A DNA stretch of 64,000 nt, taken from Lacrimispora algidixylanolytica (lineage in GTDB: Bacteria; Bacillota; Clostridia; Lachnospirales; Lachnospiraceae). The notes under the pieces were generated by a model. The model was not told the DNA's origin, did not search any database, and saw nothing but the letters and a program-made list of their open reading frames with translations. The first letter of the stretch is position 1. Each line of letters starts with the position of its first letter. The stretch spans positions 96,905-160,904 of the forward strand of contig NZ_MCIA01000001.1 in NCBI RefSeq assembly GCF_003609635.1. Reading direction: 5' to 3'. This document shows, piece by piece, positions 45,052-54,658 of the stretch. A program made the translations under genes and the position numbers.

Positions 45052-45801
45052 ATGAATCAATATAACAATCAGCCAAGGGCGAACCGCAGGCAATCAGGCT
45101 CCCAATATAGACAAGATGCGGGGAAACGTGGTTTTCTTTCGATCCTTCTGTTTTATGTGCTGCCTTTTATCCTTGTGAATGGCTTAATCTTTCTTGTGGT
45201 TACGGAAAAGCCAAAGGGCGATATTACCATCGGTGAAAGCAGCGATTATATCAATACTACTATGGAACTTAAAATAAGCTCTCTGCTTCCATTAAAGAGC
45301 ATGGAGGTGACCTTAGATGGAACTCCTGTCCAGATGACAAAGACAGGTTCTAAGACCTTTACTGCTGCTCTTACTAACAATGGAGCCTTGGAAGTAAAGC
45401 TTACTGGATTTAATAAAATGAAAACAGCCTTTAATGAACAGGTCAATATATTAGATGATACGCCTCCTGTAATTAAGGACAAGGTGTTTAAGGAAGGTCT
45501 TCTTTCTTTCCGTCTGGAAGATAGCCAGTCTGGAGTGGATTACTCATCGGTAACTGCTTATAATGATGATAATCCTGACATTCTCCCTCTTTCCATCGAC
45601 CGAAGTACTGGACTTGTCATGTTTGAGATTAAGAAAGATAACATAACGATTTCTGCAAAGGATAAGATCGGAAACGAGATGCACATTACCTATAATCCCA
45701 AAGGGGAGAATGTGGAAGAGGAAGAAATAGACAGCGAACAAGCTCAAGATGAAGATGCTGACGACGCCTCTCCGGATCAAACCGAAAAGAGTAATGATTA
45801 A
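45052..45801 (+). CDS. Single-pass membrane protein with Ig-like extracellular domain, unknown function
   Basis: The 249-residue product has a polar basic cytoplasmic tail (about 1-28), one helix (about 29-50, LSILLFYVLPFILVNGLIFLVV), an extracellular beta-rich region with two Ig-like segments (ISSLLPLKSMEVTLDGTPVQM and FRLEDSQSGVDYSSVTAYND) and an acidic tail rich in Glu/Asp. The DDTPPVI junction is common before Ig-like repeats. No enzyme motif. The ribosome site is AGGAGG. A scaffold or envelope sensor role is possible but unproven. Confidence 0.75.
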   Translation: MNQYNNQPRANRRQSGSQYRQDAGKRGFLSILLFYVLPFILVNGLIFLVVTEKPKGDITIGESSDYINTTMELKISSLLPLKSMEVTLDGTPVQMTKTGSKTFTAALTNNGALEVKLTGFNKMKTAFNEQVNILDDTPPVIKDKVFKEGLLSFRLEDSQSGVDYSSVTAYNDDNPDILPLSIDRSTGLVMFEIKKDNITISAKDKIGNEMHITYNPKGENVEEEEIDSEQAQDEDADDASPDQTEKSND

Positions 45802-45826
45802 ATTAAAATTAGAGTAATTTCAAATT

Positions 45827-45889
45827 AAAAAGAGATTCCAGGAAGTATGGAAACGGTCAATGACCTCCACTTCCTGGAATCTCTTTTTT
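45827..45889. terminator. Bidirectional terminator, membrane-protein gene and malQ
   Basis: A 20-bp stem with A-run on one side and T6 run on the other (AAAAAGAGATTCCAGGAAGT / ACTTCCTGGAATCTCTTTTT), loop 22 bases, between convergent genes. Confidence 0.92.
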
Positions 45890-47374
45890 CTAATCTCTTC
45901 CCCTGCCGTAAAGAAAGGTCAGTTCCCTGCATCTGTTTAGGACCTCTTCGGTCAACTCTCCAGGAAGCAAGCGAAACCGCCAGTTTTTCCCCAGGGTGGA
46001 AGGCTCGTTAATCCGAGCTTCGCAACCAAGGCCCAAATAATCCTGAACGGGTATGATGGCAAGGCGAGCAACACTTTGCAGCGCAACACGGATATAATTC
46101 CAGGATATCTGTTCTTCCGAGGAATCTTTGGTGTTTAAGTAATTATCAGCAAACTTACGATCCTCTTCCGATAAGCCATGGTACCAGCTTTTTAAGGTGT
46201 CGTTATCGTGAGTGCCTGTGTACACCACACTGTTTTGGGTGTGGTTATGGGGCAGATAGTCACTCTCTTCCCAGGAATTAAATGCAAACTCCAACACCTT
46301 CATACCAGGATATCCAGTTTCCTTTAATAGATCCCGAACGGAGGGCGTAAGAAAGCCCAGATCCTCTGCTATGATATTTAAATCCCCAAAGGTCTTTTTC
46401 ATCTCTTGGAAGAAATCGATACCAGGACCCTTTTCCCAGGTTCCGTTTATGGCATTCTCACTCCTTGCGGGTATGGAATAATATTCGTCAAATCCCCTGA
46501 AATGATCCACACGCACCACATCGTAGAGGCGAAAACTGTATTCCATCCTCTTTTTCCACCATGCATAGCCAGTTTCCTTATGATATCCCCAACGATATAA
46601 AGGGTTTCCCCATAGCTGTCCCGTTGGGGAGAATCCATCTGGGGGACAGCCGGCCACGGCCATGGGGTTGTTTTCTTCATCAAACTGAAACAGCTCTTTA
46701 TGGGACCAGGTATCTGCACTATCAAAGGCCACATAAATAGGCATATCCCCAATAATGCGGATGCCGTTGTCACTAGCATAGGACTTTAATTTTTCCCATT
46801 GCTCCGTAAATTTCATTTGAAGAAAAGCATAATAGCCGATTTCTTCCTTTAACTCCTCTTCATACCTTGAGATTGCCTCAGGGGTTTTTAGACGAATGTC
46901 CTCATCCCAGTAGATCCAGTTCTTTCCCTCAAAGTGATCTTTAAGAGCCATGTAAAAGCAGTAAAGGGCAGTTTCCTCTCCCAAAACTTCCAATGCCTCC
47001 TTTGAGGTATGACCTTGAGTCTTCCAGCGAGCGTAAGCGTTCTTTAATAAAGGATAACGATTATAATACAGCTTTTCATAATCGATATACCTTACATCAC
47101 CACCAAAATCTGCTGCTTCACATTCTTCCTCTGTAAGCAACTCTTCCTTTATAAGCTCTGTTAAATCAATGAAATATGGATTCCCTGCAAATGCAGAAAA
47201 AGACTGGTAAGGGGAGTCCCCGTAGCCCGTAGGGCCAAGAGGCAGGATCTGCCAGTACTTTTGCCCTGCTCTTTTTAACTGATCCACAAACTCATATGCC
47301 TCTTTTGAAAATGCTCCGATCCCATACCTTGATGGAAGGCTTGCCACCGGTAGCAACATACCGCATTCCCGCAT
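45890..47374 (-). CDS. malQ: 4-alpha-glucanotransferase (amylomaltase)
   Basis: GH77 enzyme of 494 residues that disproportionates maltodextrins. MRECGMLLPVASLPSRYGIGAFSKEAYEF and LPLGPTGYGDSPYQSFSAFAGNPYFIDL open the family; catalytic pieces are RVDHFRGF (nucleophile Asp), IIAEDLGFLTPSVRDLL (acid/base Glu) and YTGTHDNDTLKSW. The ATG at 47374 has AAAGGAGAAG in front; a longer in-frame start 53 codons earlier encodes non-conserved sequence and is rejected. Confidence 0.95.
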   Translation of the reverse strand: MRECGMLLPVASLPSRYGIGAFSKEAYEFVDQLKRAGQKYWQILPLGPTGYGDSPYQSFSAFAGNPYFIDLTELIKEELLTEEECEAADFGGDVRYIDYEKLYYNRYPLLKNAYARWKTQGHTSKEALEVLGEETALYCFYMALKDHFEGKNWIYWDEDIRLKTPEAISRYEEELKEEIGYYAFLQMKFTEQWEKLKSYASDNGIRIIGDMPIYVAFDSADTWSHKELFQFDEENNPMAVAGCPPDGFSPTGQLWGNPLYRWGYHKETGYAWWKKRMEYSFRLYDVVRVDHFRGFDEYYSIPARSENAINGTWEKGPGIDFFQEMKKTFGDLNIIAEDLGFLTPSVRDLLKETGYPGMKVLEFAFNSWEESDYLPHNHTQNSVVYTGTHDNDTLKSWYHGLSEEDRKFADNYLNTKDSSEEQISWNYIRVALQSVARLAIIPVQDYLGLGCEARINEPSTLGKNWRFRLLPGELTEEVLNRCRELTFLYGRGRD

Positions 47375-47419
47375 ATATCTTCTCCTTTTGTCCCCATTTT
47401 TCCATTTAAATATCACCCT

Positions 47420-47425
47420 ATTATA
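47420..47425 (-). promoter_or_regulatory. -10 box of the malQ promoter
   Basis: TATAAT on the minus strand, about 46 bases before the malQ ATG; -35 is weak. Confidence 0.4.
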
Positions 47426-47641
47426 TCTGTTTACACAGTAACACGGAGGGGGTAGAAATACAATGTTTTTTGGCGCCAACTGGTTAATTTCTTCCTTTTC
47501 ATGTCCATTGAGATGAATTATGAACCATGTCATAATTCTGTAATCAAAACCTAGGAATTTAGACCTGGAATGTTAAGAGAAAAGAAATACACGATTTCCA
47601 TTTTTCCTGTAAAATAAAGGTAAGAAAAGGAGGTAACTATT

Positions 47642-48388
47642 ATGAGAAAAATAAATAAACCACTGGCAGCCATCGTCATAGCCGCTGCAACTATGGGTCT
47701 TACCGCATGTGCTACACAACCAACTGCAGCTCCTGCTGCCAATGTATCGACTGATAATAAGTCAAATCATACCATTCAGGTACAGAGTACTGAGAAAGTA
47801 AAGGTTGTTCCTGATATGGCGGAAGTAAGCTATTCCGTTTCTACACAGGCCGAAGATGCTATGGGAGCTCAAGATAAAAACACCGAGGATGTGAACAGAG
47901 TCATTGATTTCTTAAAAAAGGCTGGCGTAGATGAAAAATCCATTCAGACTTCAAACTACGGATTAAATCCTATTTATGATTATACCTCAGGGCAAAAGAT
48001 TACCGGATATGAGATGCGCACAGGAATTACTGTTTCTGATCTTCCTATGGATAAGTTAGGTACTTTGGTGGCTTCAAGTATTGAAGCAGGCATCAATAAC
48101 ATTGATCACATTGCTTATAAGTCCAGCAAATACGAAGAAAGTTATCAGGAAGCATTAAAGAAGGCTGTTACTTCTTCGAAAGCAAAGGCAGATGCCATCG
48201 CAGCAGCAAGCGGTGTTTCCCTTGGAGCTATTACAAAAGTAGAAGAATTAAGTTCTTATAACAATATTCGCTATGAAGGCAATGAAGCCGCAGGATTGGG
48301 AACTCAGGCAGATGCTAAATCCATAGCTGTAGAACCAGGTCAGCTTGATGTTGAGGCTGAGGTTACTGTATCATATAGCATTCAGTAA
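47642..48388 (+). CDS. SIMPL-domain (DUF541) lipoprotein
   Basis: The 248-residue product has a lipoprotein signal ending LTAC (Cys23), a short Ala/Pro linker, then a SIMPL domain: IQVQSTEKVKVVPDMAEVSYSVSTQAEDA, IDFLKKAGVDEKSIQTSNYGLNPIYDY, GYEMRTGITVS and the C-terminal VEAEVTVSYSIQ. Such proteins sit on the membrane surface; their role is unclear (stress or envelope). The ribosome site is AGGAGG. Confidence 0.92.
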   Translation: MRKINKPLAAIVIAAATMGLTACATQPTAAPAANVSTDNKSNHTIQVQSTEKVKVVPDMAEVSYSVSTQAEDAMGAQDKNTEDVNRVIDFLKKAGVDEKSIQTSNYGLNPIYDYTSGQKITGYEMRTGITVSDLPMDKLGTLVASSIEAGINNIDHIAYKSSKYEESYQEALKKAVTSSKAKADAIAAASGVSLGAITKVEELSSYNNIRYEGNEAAGLGTQADAKSIAVEPGQLDVEAEVTVSYSIQ

Positions 48389-48400
48389 TCCCCATAACCT

Positions 48401-48808
48401 TTAATCAACCTGGGGCGGAACATCCGCTGTGGTTTCTACCTTTAAGGTTTTGATTCCAAAGAAAAAGAACAATATATGAAATAGCCATACAATAACCAGA
48501 ATGATCTGGCCCACCGGAATTCGTTGCATGGCAAAGAATCCGATTGCCATTGCCATGGTTAAGCTTGTGGAAAGTGTGAGTTTTGTCTTTATGGTCATTG
48601 CCCTCTTCTTCACATAGCTTTCCAGGTGATTCTTATAGAGACTGGTATTTAAAAACCAGGCATTCATCTTATCGCTGCTCCTTGCAAAACAAAACATCGC
48701 CCCCATTAAAAAAGGGAATGCAGGGAGCAGTGGTACGACTGCGCCCACGGCTCCAAGACCTGTAAGGATAATTCCTGCAGCACATAAAAGCTTCTTTTTC
48801 ATCTTCAT
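48401..48808 (-). CDS. DUF454 (YbaN-like) inner-membrane protein
   Basis: The 135-residue protein has an N-terminal pair of helices (LLCAAGIILTGLGAVGAVVPLLPAFPFLMGAMFCFARSS, a typical DUF454 start), a cytoplasmic loop with NTSLYKNHLESYVKKRAMTIKTK, and C-terminal helices. Function unknown. Two ATGs, two codons apart, are possible starts. Confidence 0.92.
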   Translation of the reverse strand: MKMKKKLLCAAGIILTGLGAVGAVVPLLPAFPFLMGAMFCFARSSDKMNAWFLNTSLYKNHLESYVKKRAMTIKTKLTLSTSLTMAMAIGFFAMQRIPVGQIILVIVWLFHILFFFFGIKTLKVETTADVPPQVD

Positions 48809-48834
48809 ACTACGTGTCCATTTCCTTTCTTACA

Positions 48835-49068
48835 TTCCACTAATTTTCATTTATGAGACCTCATCTTTTATTTTGTGTAAGCTATCATTGTTGATAGTTA
48901 CTAAATCTTTTATACTTCTTATGACAAATTCCCTTTTAATATCATATTATTATGCTTATATATATAATACATCTCTGTTTCCTTTTAGGCAGTCATTATA
49001 GAGATATGAGAAAAATAGCCTCAGTGCCTTTCTCTATCAGCCCATGATTTATCATGGACCGTATAACA
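48835..49068. other. Intergenic stretch, nothing recognised
   Basis: AT-rich, containing only the promoter area of the DUF454 gene and the start of the mscS terminator. No ORF supported. Confidence 0.5.
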
Positions 49069-49109
49069 AAAAAGAGTCAAAAAGTCTTTATAATTAGACT
49101 TCTTGACTC
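49069..49109 (-). terminator. Terminator after mscS
   Basis: Minus strand GAGTCAAGAAGTC and GACTTTTTGACTC pair, followed by T6. Confidence 0.85.
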
Positions 49110-49129
49110 AAAATCTCAAAATGACTTAT

Positions 49130-50038
49130 TTATAACGGCTCTTTCCCGTAAGTAGTTAAAGGATGGAAGGATAACTCGATTCCCTCTTTCTCCAAGCGAA
49201 GTTTAATCTGTTCTAGAATGTCGCCTCTCACAGTCCAATAATTTTCCCTAAGAGTCCAGCCTCTGCCACCGATAATCACCGATTGATCCGTAAGATCACT
49301 AACAAATACCTCCATGGGATCTTCCTTTATAATCCCAATGTTATCATTTATAACTTCTTCTATAATATTCTTTGCCTTTATTAAATCAGAGCCATAGCTA
49401 ATCCGTACCAACACGTCAAGTCTGCGCTTGTCCATTGCAGTAACATTGGTCAATGCAGAATTAGACAGGGTTCCATTTGGAATGACTACTTGCTTATTAT
49501 CCGCTGTAGTTAGCACCGTATACACAAGACCAATGGTGCGCACCGTTCCTTCTCCATCTTTCGAGATAATATAATCTCCTACCCGAAAGGGCTTCATCAA
49601 GAGAATTAAGACTCCCCCAGCAAAGTTTGCTAGGCTTCCCTGAACCGCAAGTCCAATGGCGATACTGGCGGAACCAAAGAGAGCTACAATAGAAGCTGAA
49701 TTTACTCCAATCTGTACTGCAATGGTAAAGACAAGAACGCAGTATAGTAAGGCATTAAACACAGATAGAAGAAACCTTCTTACGCTGACTTCCATATCCA
49801 TTTTCTTGAAAGAACGTTCCATAATGCTACGAATGATCTTAATTATTCTGGATCCAATAAAAAAAATAATAAGGGCAAATATTATCTTCAGTCCAAAAGC
49901 GATGAGATGTGGCCCCCAGCCCTTGATGGTCTCAAGAAGGACATTGGGCTTTAATTGCTCCAGATTCTCCTGAATCCCCTCCGTTAAAGCCGCCAGGGAT
50001 TCATCTGCTGCTGCATCGGCAAGCATATATAATATCAT
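49130..50038 (-). CDS. mscS: Small-conductance mechanosensitive channel
   Basis: The 302-residue channel releases solutes during osmotic downshock. Three membrane helices: about 50-75, 95-115 and the pore-lining TM3 ASIAIGLAVQGSLANFAGGVLILLMKPFRVGDYI, which is the MscS hallmark. The cytoplasmic vestibule follows (VVIPNGTLSNSALTN, RISYGSDLIKAKNIIEE). The start follows TAGGAG. Confidence 0.95.
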   Translation of the reverse strand: MILYMLADAAADESLAALTEGIQENLEQLKPNVLLETIKGWGPHLIAFGLKIIFALIIFFIGSRIIKIIRSIMERSFKKMDMEVSVRRFLLSVFNALLYCVLVFTIAVQIGVNSASIVALFGSASIAIGLAVQGSLANFAGGVLILLMKPFRVGDYIISKDGEGTVRTIGLVYTVLTTADNKQVVIPNGTLSNSALTNVTAMDKRRLDVLVRISYGSDLIKAKNIIEEVINDNIGIIKEDPMEVFVSDLTDQSVIIGGRGWTLRENYWTVRGDILEQIKLRLEKEGIELSFHPLTTYGKEPL

Positions 50039-50088
50039 TTATTTATCTCCTAATTCATTCTTTTCCGTCTGGAAATATGCTTATTCTA

Positions 50089-51177
50089 TCATTCCCTGCG
50101 GATTATTTCAATAGATTGTGAATTATATCCACGTCCGGATCTGTTGTATGCCAGCATCAAGTCCACCATTCTCCCATAGCTTTTGACCCCGTCTGACTGG
50201 CTGTTCAGCTTTAAATATGTATCATTAAGCTGGTTGGACACCTGAGCTGTCTTTCCTTCATATTTGCCCCAAAATTCTAAGTTATACCTTAAATCCATCC
50301 AAATCCGGTCAGAAAGCATATCTGAAATCTCAGCATATGCTTGTGGATTGGCATTTGACAGGGCATTGGTGGCATAGATCCACCCCGTGAGATAGCCACT
50401 GTATTGGAACCCAATATCTTCCGAACTGATACAAGCCAGATAACCGATAAAATTAGCCTCATCCTCTCTCATAAATCCCCTCAAGTGAGATAACTCATGA
50501 CAAAGAGTATGTGGTATGTTGTAATCTGGCATGGAGCGGTTATAGACCGCCTCCGCTGTAAATGGAGAATACTGCCCGCAAAGCTGCTGGATGGAAAATA
50601 GATAAGACCAAATTAGCGGCTTTGGCTGAGGATAAAATCCATTCAGCTCAGGGTATCTCTCCCCCAGCCGTTTCATTGAAACAACACTTTCTATCCTTGC
50701 CTGCTTCCGATCAAAGTTATCTAATACCCCAGCCTCTGCCATCTGGTTTAAGGATAGCGTAAGGGTTTCACAAAGTTCCACTAAGTCCTCCATGGAAGAC
50801 TCCTTAATGGTCAAACCAGAATAAGACGAAAATGGTCTCCGGTAATAATTTACACCACAATTAATGGTAAATAAAAAGAAAAAAAGGGTAAGGGAAAAAA
50901 TACTCCCAATCAAAATCCTCTTAGGGCTCCGAATAAAACGTATGGAATAATACAGGAAAAACAGAATGAGAAGAAACGTAAGTACCTCTAAAAGAGCAAA
51001 GGGAAGCAAACCGGTGACCCCTCCCAGGATCCCGACAAAAAAAGGATATATAGATCTGGAATACCACTCTCCAAATCCCGGAATATTTCTTGCCATGAAC
51101 TGCAAAAGCATAGAAATAAAAAACATCACCGCAGATGCGATGAGAAACCGGATGTTCTCCTTCTTCTTTTCTTCCAA
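50089..51177 (-). CDS. DUF3810 membrane-anchored metallopeptidase-like protein
   Basis: The 362-residue product has three N-terminal helices (about 8-28, 40-80, 90-112) and an extracellular domain with the zinc motif LCHELSHLRGFMREDEANFIGYLAC, combining HExxH with a downstream E in a gluzincin-like arrangement. DUF3810 proteins have this layout; their substrate is unknown. It starts at a TTG (51177) with AAGGAGGAGG seven bases upstream; no nearby ATG fits as well. It lies divergent to the signal peptidase gene. Confidence 0.88.
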   Translation of the reverse strand: MEEKKKENIRFLIASAVMFFISMLLQFMARNIPGFGEWYSRSIYPFFVGILGGVTGLLPFALLEVLTFLLILFFLYYSIRFIRSPKRILIGSIFSLTLFFFLFTINCGVNYYRRPFSSYSGLTIKESSMEDLVELCETLTLSLNQMAEAGVLDNFDRKQARIESVVSMKRLGERYPELNGFYPQPKPLIWSYLFSIQQLCGQYSPFTAEAVYNRSMPDYNIPHTLCHELSHLRGFMREDEANFIGYLACISSEDIGFQYSGYLTGWIYATNALSNANPQAYAEISDMLSDRIWMDLRYNLEFWGKYEGKTAQVSNQLNDTYLKLNSQSDGVKSYGRMVDLMLAYNRSGRGYNSQSIEIIRRE

Positions 51178-51351
51178 AGGCCCTCCTCCTTATGTACAAA
51201 ATCCGATACATTAAGATTACCGCAATATTGTGGCTATTTCATGGAATGTTTGTGAATATTTTCTTACCATTTTGTGAACCCCCTTGCGTTATGTCCAAAA
51301 CTCATATAAACTCAATAAGGAACCAAATAGCAGAGAAAAGAAGAGAACAAT

Positions 51352-51918
51352 ATGAAGAAAAACGAAAACATGCCAGAAGAGCAGAAACCGTTTAACTGGA
51401 AGGAAGAGATCATAAGTTGGATTAAGATCATCGTCATTGCAGCTGCCATTGCGTTTGTGCTTAATAACCTTATCATTGCTAACAGCAGAGTGCCAAGCGG
51501 ATCCATGGAAAAGACAATTATGACAGGAGACCGGGTCATCGGATCCAGGCTTTCTTATTACTTTTCTGATCCACAGCGCGACGATGTGGTCATCTTCCAC
51601 TTTCCTGACGACCCAACCGGCAAGACTTATTACGTCAAGCGAATCATTGGACTGCCAGGAGACACCGTTGACATACGAAACGGAAAGGTTTACTTAAATG
51701 GATCTGAGACTCCATTAGATGAGCCATACTTACCGGAGGCTATGGAACCAGAACCAGATGCAAGCTTTAAGGTTCCCGAAGATTCCTATTTCATGCTTGG
51801 AGATAACCGTAATTTCTCCGCAGATGCCAGAAGATGGGATCATAAATATGTGAAAAAGAACAAGATCATTGCAAAGGTCTTATTCCGATATTATCCGTCC
51901 ATTAAAAAAATTCAATAA
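51352..51918 (+). CDS. lepB: Signal peptidase I
   Basis: Membrane serine protease of 188 residues that cleaves Sec signal peptides outside the membrane. One N-terminal helix (about 23-45), then NSRVPSGSMEKTIMTGDRV with nucleophile Ser in SGSM, YYVKRIIGLPGDTV with the Lys base, and GDNRNFSADARRW, the third conserved box. A typical Firmicute short form. The leader is AT-rich with a TATAAA near 51306; ribosome site AGAAGAG. Confidence 0.95.
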   Translation: MKKNENMPEEQKPFNWKEEIISWIKIIVIAAAIAFVLNNLIIANSRVPSGSMEKTIMTGDRVIGSRLSYYFSDPQRDDVVIFHFPDDPTGKTYYVKRIIGLPGDTVDIRNGKVYLNGSETPLDEPYLPEAMEPEPDASFKVPEDSYFMLGDNRNFSADARRWDHKYVKKNKIIAKVLFRYYPSIKKIQ

Positions 51919-51919
51919 G

Positions 51920-51956
51920 AAAACGCAGACCAGAATTTGCTGGCCTGCGTTTTTTA
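51920..51956. terminator. Bidirectional terminator after lepB
   Basis: AAAACGCAG-A-CCAG / CTGG-C-CTGCGTTTTTT hairpin between convergent genes. Confidence 0.9.
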
Positions 51957-51961
51957 TGTTT

Positions 51962-52825
51962 TTACCACTGGTAATATTTGATTAAAGCCTGAGTTCCCTC
52001 ATCTCCTTGCCCATTTTCCTCCATGTTCTCATACATAGAGCGAACATAGGTTAGGACTCCAAGACTGATCCCGGCCCGATTGGCCTCTTCTTCTGCGATC
52101 TTCATATCCTTAATAAAATGCTTGATAAAAAATCCAGGTTCAAAATCTTCGGAAAGAATCTTCGGAGCCTGAAGATTTAACTGAGCGCTACCGGCGGCTC
52201 CAGTAGCTATAGATTCCACCATATTCCTATCATCAAGCCCATTGGCTCTGGCGTAGTTTATGGCCTCACAAACACCAGCGATAGAGCCTGCGATGGCGAT
52301 CTGGTTGCACATCTTTGTATGCTGGCCGTTTCCTGGCCCTCCCGTATAGCGAATGGCCTTTCCCATGGCCTCAAAGACTGGAAGGCAACGATCAAAATCT
52401 TCCTTATCGCCTCCGGCTAATATGGTAAGCGTTCCTTCCCTAGCACCTGAATCCCCTCCAGTGACTGGGGCATCCATGGCTTTTAAGCCCTTTTTACCTG
52501 CCTCTTCATAAATTCGCTTTGCAAGCTCTGGACTAGTGGTGGTCATATCAATGAGACAGGTTCCAGGATCAGCCCCTAAAAAGATCCCCTTTTCACCAAA
52601 ATAAACCTCTTCCACATCAGATGGGTACCCTACAATGGTAATAACAAAGTCTTTCCCTGAGGCACAGGAGGCCGCATCCGAATACCAGAGGGCACCTTCG
52701 TTTATGATGTCCTCTACTTTTTCTCTGGTTCTAGTATAGATGCCTACCTCAAAGCCCGCCTTCATTAAGTTTCTCACCATGGACTTTCCCATGATACCAA
52801 CACCGATAAATCCAATTTTTATCAT
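51962..52825 (-). CDS. Beta-hydroxyacid dehydrogenase (GarR / 3-hydroxyisobutyrate dehydrogenase family)
   Basis: NAD(P)-dependent oxidoreductase of 287 residues. N-terminal IKIGFIGVGIMGKSMVRNL (Rossmann GxGxMG), DMTTTSPELAKRI, the substrate loop DAPVTGGDSGAREGTLTI, and the catalytic Lys in GNGQHTKMCNQI. The likely substrate is a tartronate semialdehyde or hydroxyisobutyrate type; this cannot be settled from the sequence. The ATG at 52825 follows GAGGAG; seven codons upstream are non-conserved. Confidence 0.9.
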   Translation of the reverse strand: MIKIGFIGVGIMGKSMVRNLMKAGFEVGIYTRTREKVEDIINEGALWYSDAASCASGKDFVITIVGYPSDVEEVYFGEKGIFLGADPGTCLIDMTTTSPELAKRIYEEAGKKGLKAMDAPVTGGDSGAREGTLTILAGGDKEDFDRCLPVFEAMGKAIRYTGGPGNGQHTKMCNQIAIAGSIAGVCEAINYARANGLDDRNMVESIATGAAGSAQLNLQAPKILSEDFEPGFFIKHFIKDMKIAEEEANRAGISLGVLTYVRSMYENMEENGQGDEGTQALIKYYQW

Positions 52826-52925
52826 CCTGGATTCTCCTCTCCTCATCTGTTGTTTTCTTCTTTGATTGTAGCATTCTGGGAATGTGTTGTATAGACAGAA
52901 ATCACTTGTCTTTTATATGTGACAG

Positions 52926-52970
52926 AAAAAGGGGCTGTCGCACTAAGTAATTAGTGCGCAGCCCCTTTCT
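52926..52970. terminator. Terminator after rpiB
   Basis: AAAGGGGCTG-T-CGCACTAA / TTAGTGCG-C-AGCCCCTTT, loop GTAA, with T5 on the minus strand. Confidence 0.92.
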
Positions 52971-52987
52971 GGTATCCTAATAAGGTT

Positions 52988-53431
52988 TTACTGCTTGTTT
53001 TCAATCTCCATTACCATATCGACACGTCTTTGATGTCTTCCACCCTCGTACTGAGCATCCAACCACTCTTCCGTGATCATCTTTGCCATCTCATCACCAA
53101 TAACTCTTGCGCCGAAGCAAAGAACATTGGAGTTGTTGTGCATTCTAGAAAGCTTTGCTGTATATGGCTCGCTGCAGACGCAGGCACGAATTCCCTTTAC
53201 CTTATTGCAGGCAAGAGAGATTCCCACTCCAGTTCCGCAGATAGCAATTCCAAGATCCGCTTTTCCATCGGCAACTGCACGTCCTACCATCTCACCATAA
53301 GCAGGATAATCACAACTTTCTGTGGAATTGGTTCCAAAATCAATGACTTCGTATCCTTTGCTTTCCACAAATTTCTTAATGGCTTCTTTCATTTCTATGG
53401 CCGTGTGGTCATTTCCCATTGCGATTTTCAT
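52988..53431 (-). CDS. rpiB: Ribose-5-phosphate isomerase B
   Basis: Interconverts ribose-5-P and ribulose-5-P in the pentose phosphate pathway. The 147-residue product starts MKIAMGNDHTAIEMK (Asp8, His9 of the substrate site) and contains AICGTGVGISLACNK with catalytic Cys65 and the anion loop, then MHNNSNVLCFGARVIG. Family length is normal. It fits with pentose import by the ChvE-MmsAB locus elsewhere in the window. Confidence 0.95.
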   Translation of the reverse strand: MKIAMGNDHTAIEMKEAIKKFVESKGYEVIDFGTNSTESCDYPAYGEMVGRAVADGKADLGIAICGTGVGISLACNKVKGIRACVCSEPYTAKLSRMHNNSNVLCFGARVIGDEMAKMITEEWLDAQYEGGRHQRRVDMVMEIENKQ

Positions 53432-53463
53432 AATTGATCTCCCGTTTCTAGTCCTCTATAAAT

Positions 53464-53469
53464 ATTATA
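53464..53469 (-). promoter_or_regulatory. Candidate -10 for rpiB
   Basis: TATAAT on the minus strand about 33 bases before rpiB; an alternative TTGATA-17-TATGGT lies 20 bases further upstream. Confidence 0.4.
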
Positions 53470-53534
53470 TGCGGCATTTACCATACCATAAATAAAGGAT
53501 TTTATCAACCTGTGACTTCTTGCCAGTGTCTTCC

Positions 53535-54644
53535 TTATTTTTCCTTTTCATAGAAAGAAACAATCCGGTCCATCTTTGATGACATGTTAATCAAAAGCAG
53601 GTCCGCGGTTGTAAGAGCTGCCATGGCTTCCACCACAACTACGGCTCTTGGAACAATAATAGGATCATGGCGGCCCTTAATTTCAATCTCCGTTTCTTCT
53701 CCCTGTCTTGTTACGGTCTTCTGGGGTAAGGCAATGGAGGGAGTAGGCTTAAAAGCAGCACGGAAAACCACCTGAGAACCATCACTGATTCCTCCAAGGA
53801 TTCCACCTGCATGGTTAGTCGCCTTTTCCACTTTGCCATCCTTACCAGGTAAGAAACGGTCGTTATTTTCAGAGCCAGTGGAACGGGAAGCGGCAAAGCC
53901 GTCTCCAATCTCAAATCCTTTCACTGCACCCATGGACATGATCGCCTTAGCAAGGGCTGCGTCGTACTTTTCAAATACCGGATCGCCGATGCCAGCAGGT
54001 ACACCATCAATGATGCATTCCACCACTCCACCTACGGAATCGGTCTTTGCCATCATCTCTTCTAAATATGCTTCTGCTTTTAGGGCCGTCTCCTGATCTG
54101 GCATATAGAGACGGTTGTTGTCCCTTTCTTCTATATTGAAACGTTCCGGATCAACCGTATATGGGCCTACTGACTTTGCATATGCTGTCACCGTGATTCC
54201 AAGCTTTTTTAGAAATACCGCTGCAATGGCACCGGCTGCTACCCTGGCAGTGGTCTCTCTTCCTGAGGATCGTCCGCCACCCCGGTAATCACGGAATCCG
54301 TATTTGGAATCAAAGGTAAAGTCCGCATGACCTGGTCGGTATACGTCCTCGATATTGCCATAATCCTTTGATTGCTGATCGGTATTCCATACCACCATGG
54401 AAATAGGAGCCCCAGTCGTCTTTCCTTCAAAAACACCGGAAAGAATCTCTGCTTCATCTGATTCCTGGCGTTTTGTGGTGAACTTACTTTGTCCTGGCTT
54501 TCTTCTATTCAAATAAGCCTGAATGTCACTTTCAGAAAGAGGAAGTCCTGCTGGACATCCGTCTACTACTACGCCCACACCCTTTCCATGGGATTCTCCC
54601 CAGGTAGTCACTTTCCATATTGTCCCCAGTGTTGATCCTGCCAT
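53535..54644 (-). CDS. aroC: Chorismate synthase
   Basis: FMN-dependent enzyme making chorismate, the end of the shikimate pathway. The 369-residue product begins MAGSTLGTIWKVTTWGESHGKG, with GCPAGLPLSESDIQAYLNRRKPGQ (FMN/EPSP-binding), the central RPGHADFTFDSKYGFRDYRGGGRSSGRETTARVAAGA motif in pieces, and HAGGILGGISDGSQ. Its start follows AAAGGAG and lies 14 bases after the lactonase stop, suggesting co-transcription. Confidence 0.97.
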   Translation of the reverse strand: MAGSTLGTIWKVTTWGESHGKGVGVVVDGCPAGLPLSESDIQAYLNRRKPGQSKFTTKRQESDEAEILSGVFEGKTTGAPISMVVWNTDQQSKDYGNIEDVYRPGHADFTFDSKYGFRDYRGGGRSSGRETTARVAAGAIAAVFLKKLGITVTAYAKSVGPYTVDPERFNIEERDNNRLYMPDQETALKAEAYLEEMMAKTDSVGGVVECIIDGVPAGIGDPVFEKYDAALAKAIMSMGAVKGFEIGDGFAASRSTGSENNDRFLPGKDGKVEKATNHAGGILGGISDGSQVVFRAAFKPTPSIALPQKTVTRQGEETEIEIKGRHDPIIVPRAVVVVEAMAALTTADLLLINMSSKMDRIVSFYEKEK

Positions 54645-54658
54645 GAATGTCTCTCCTT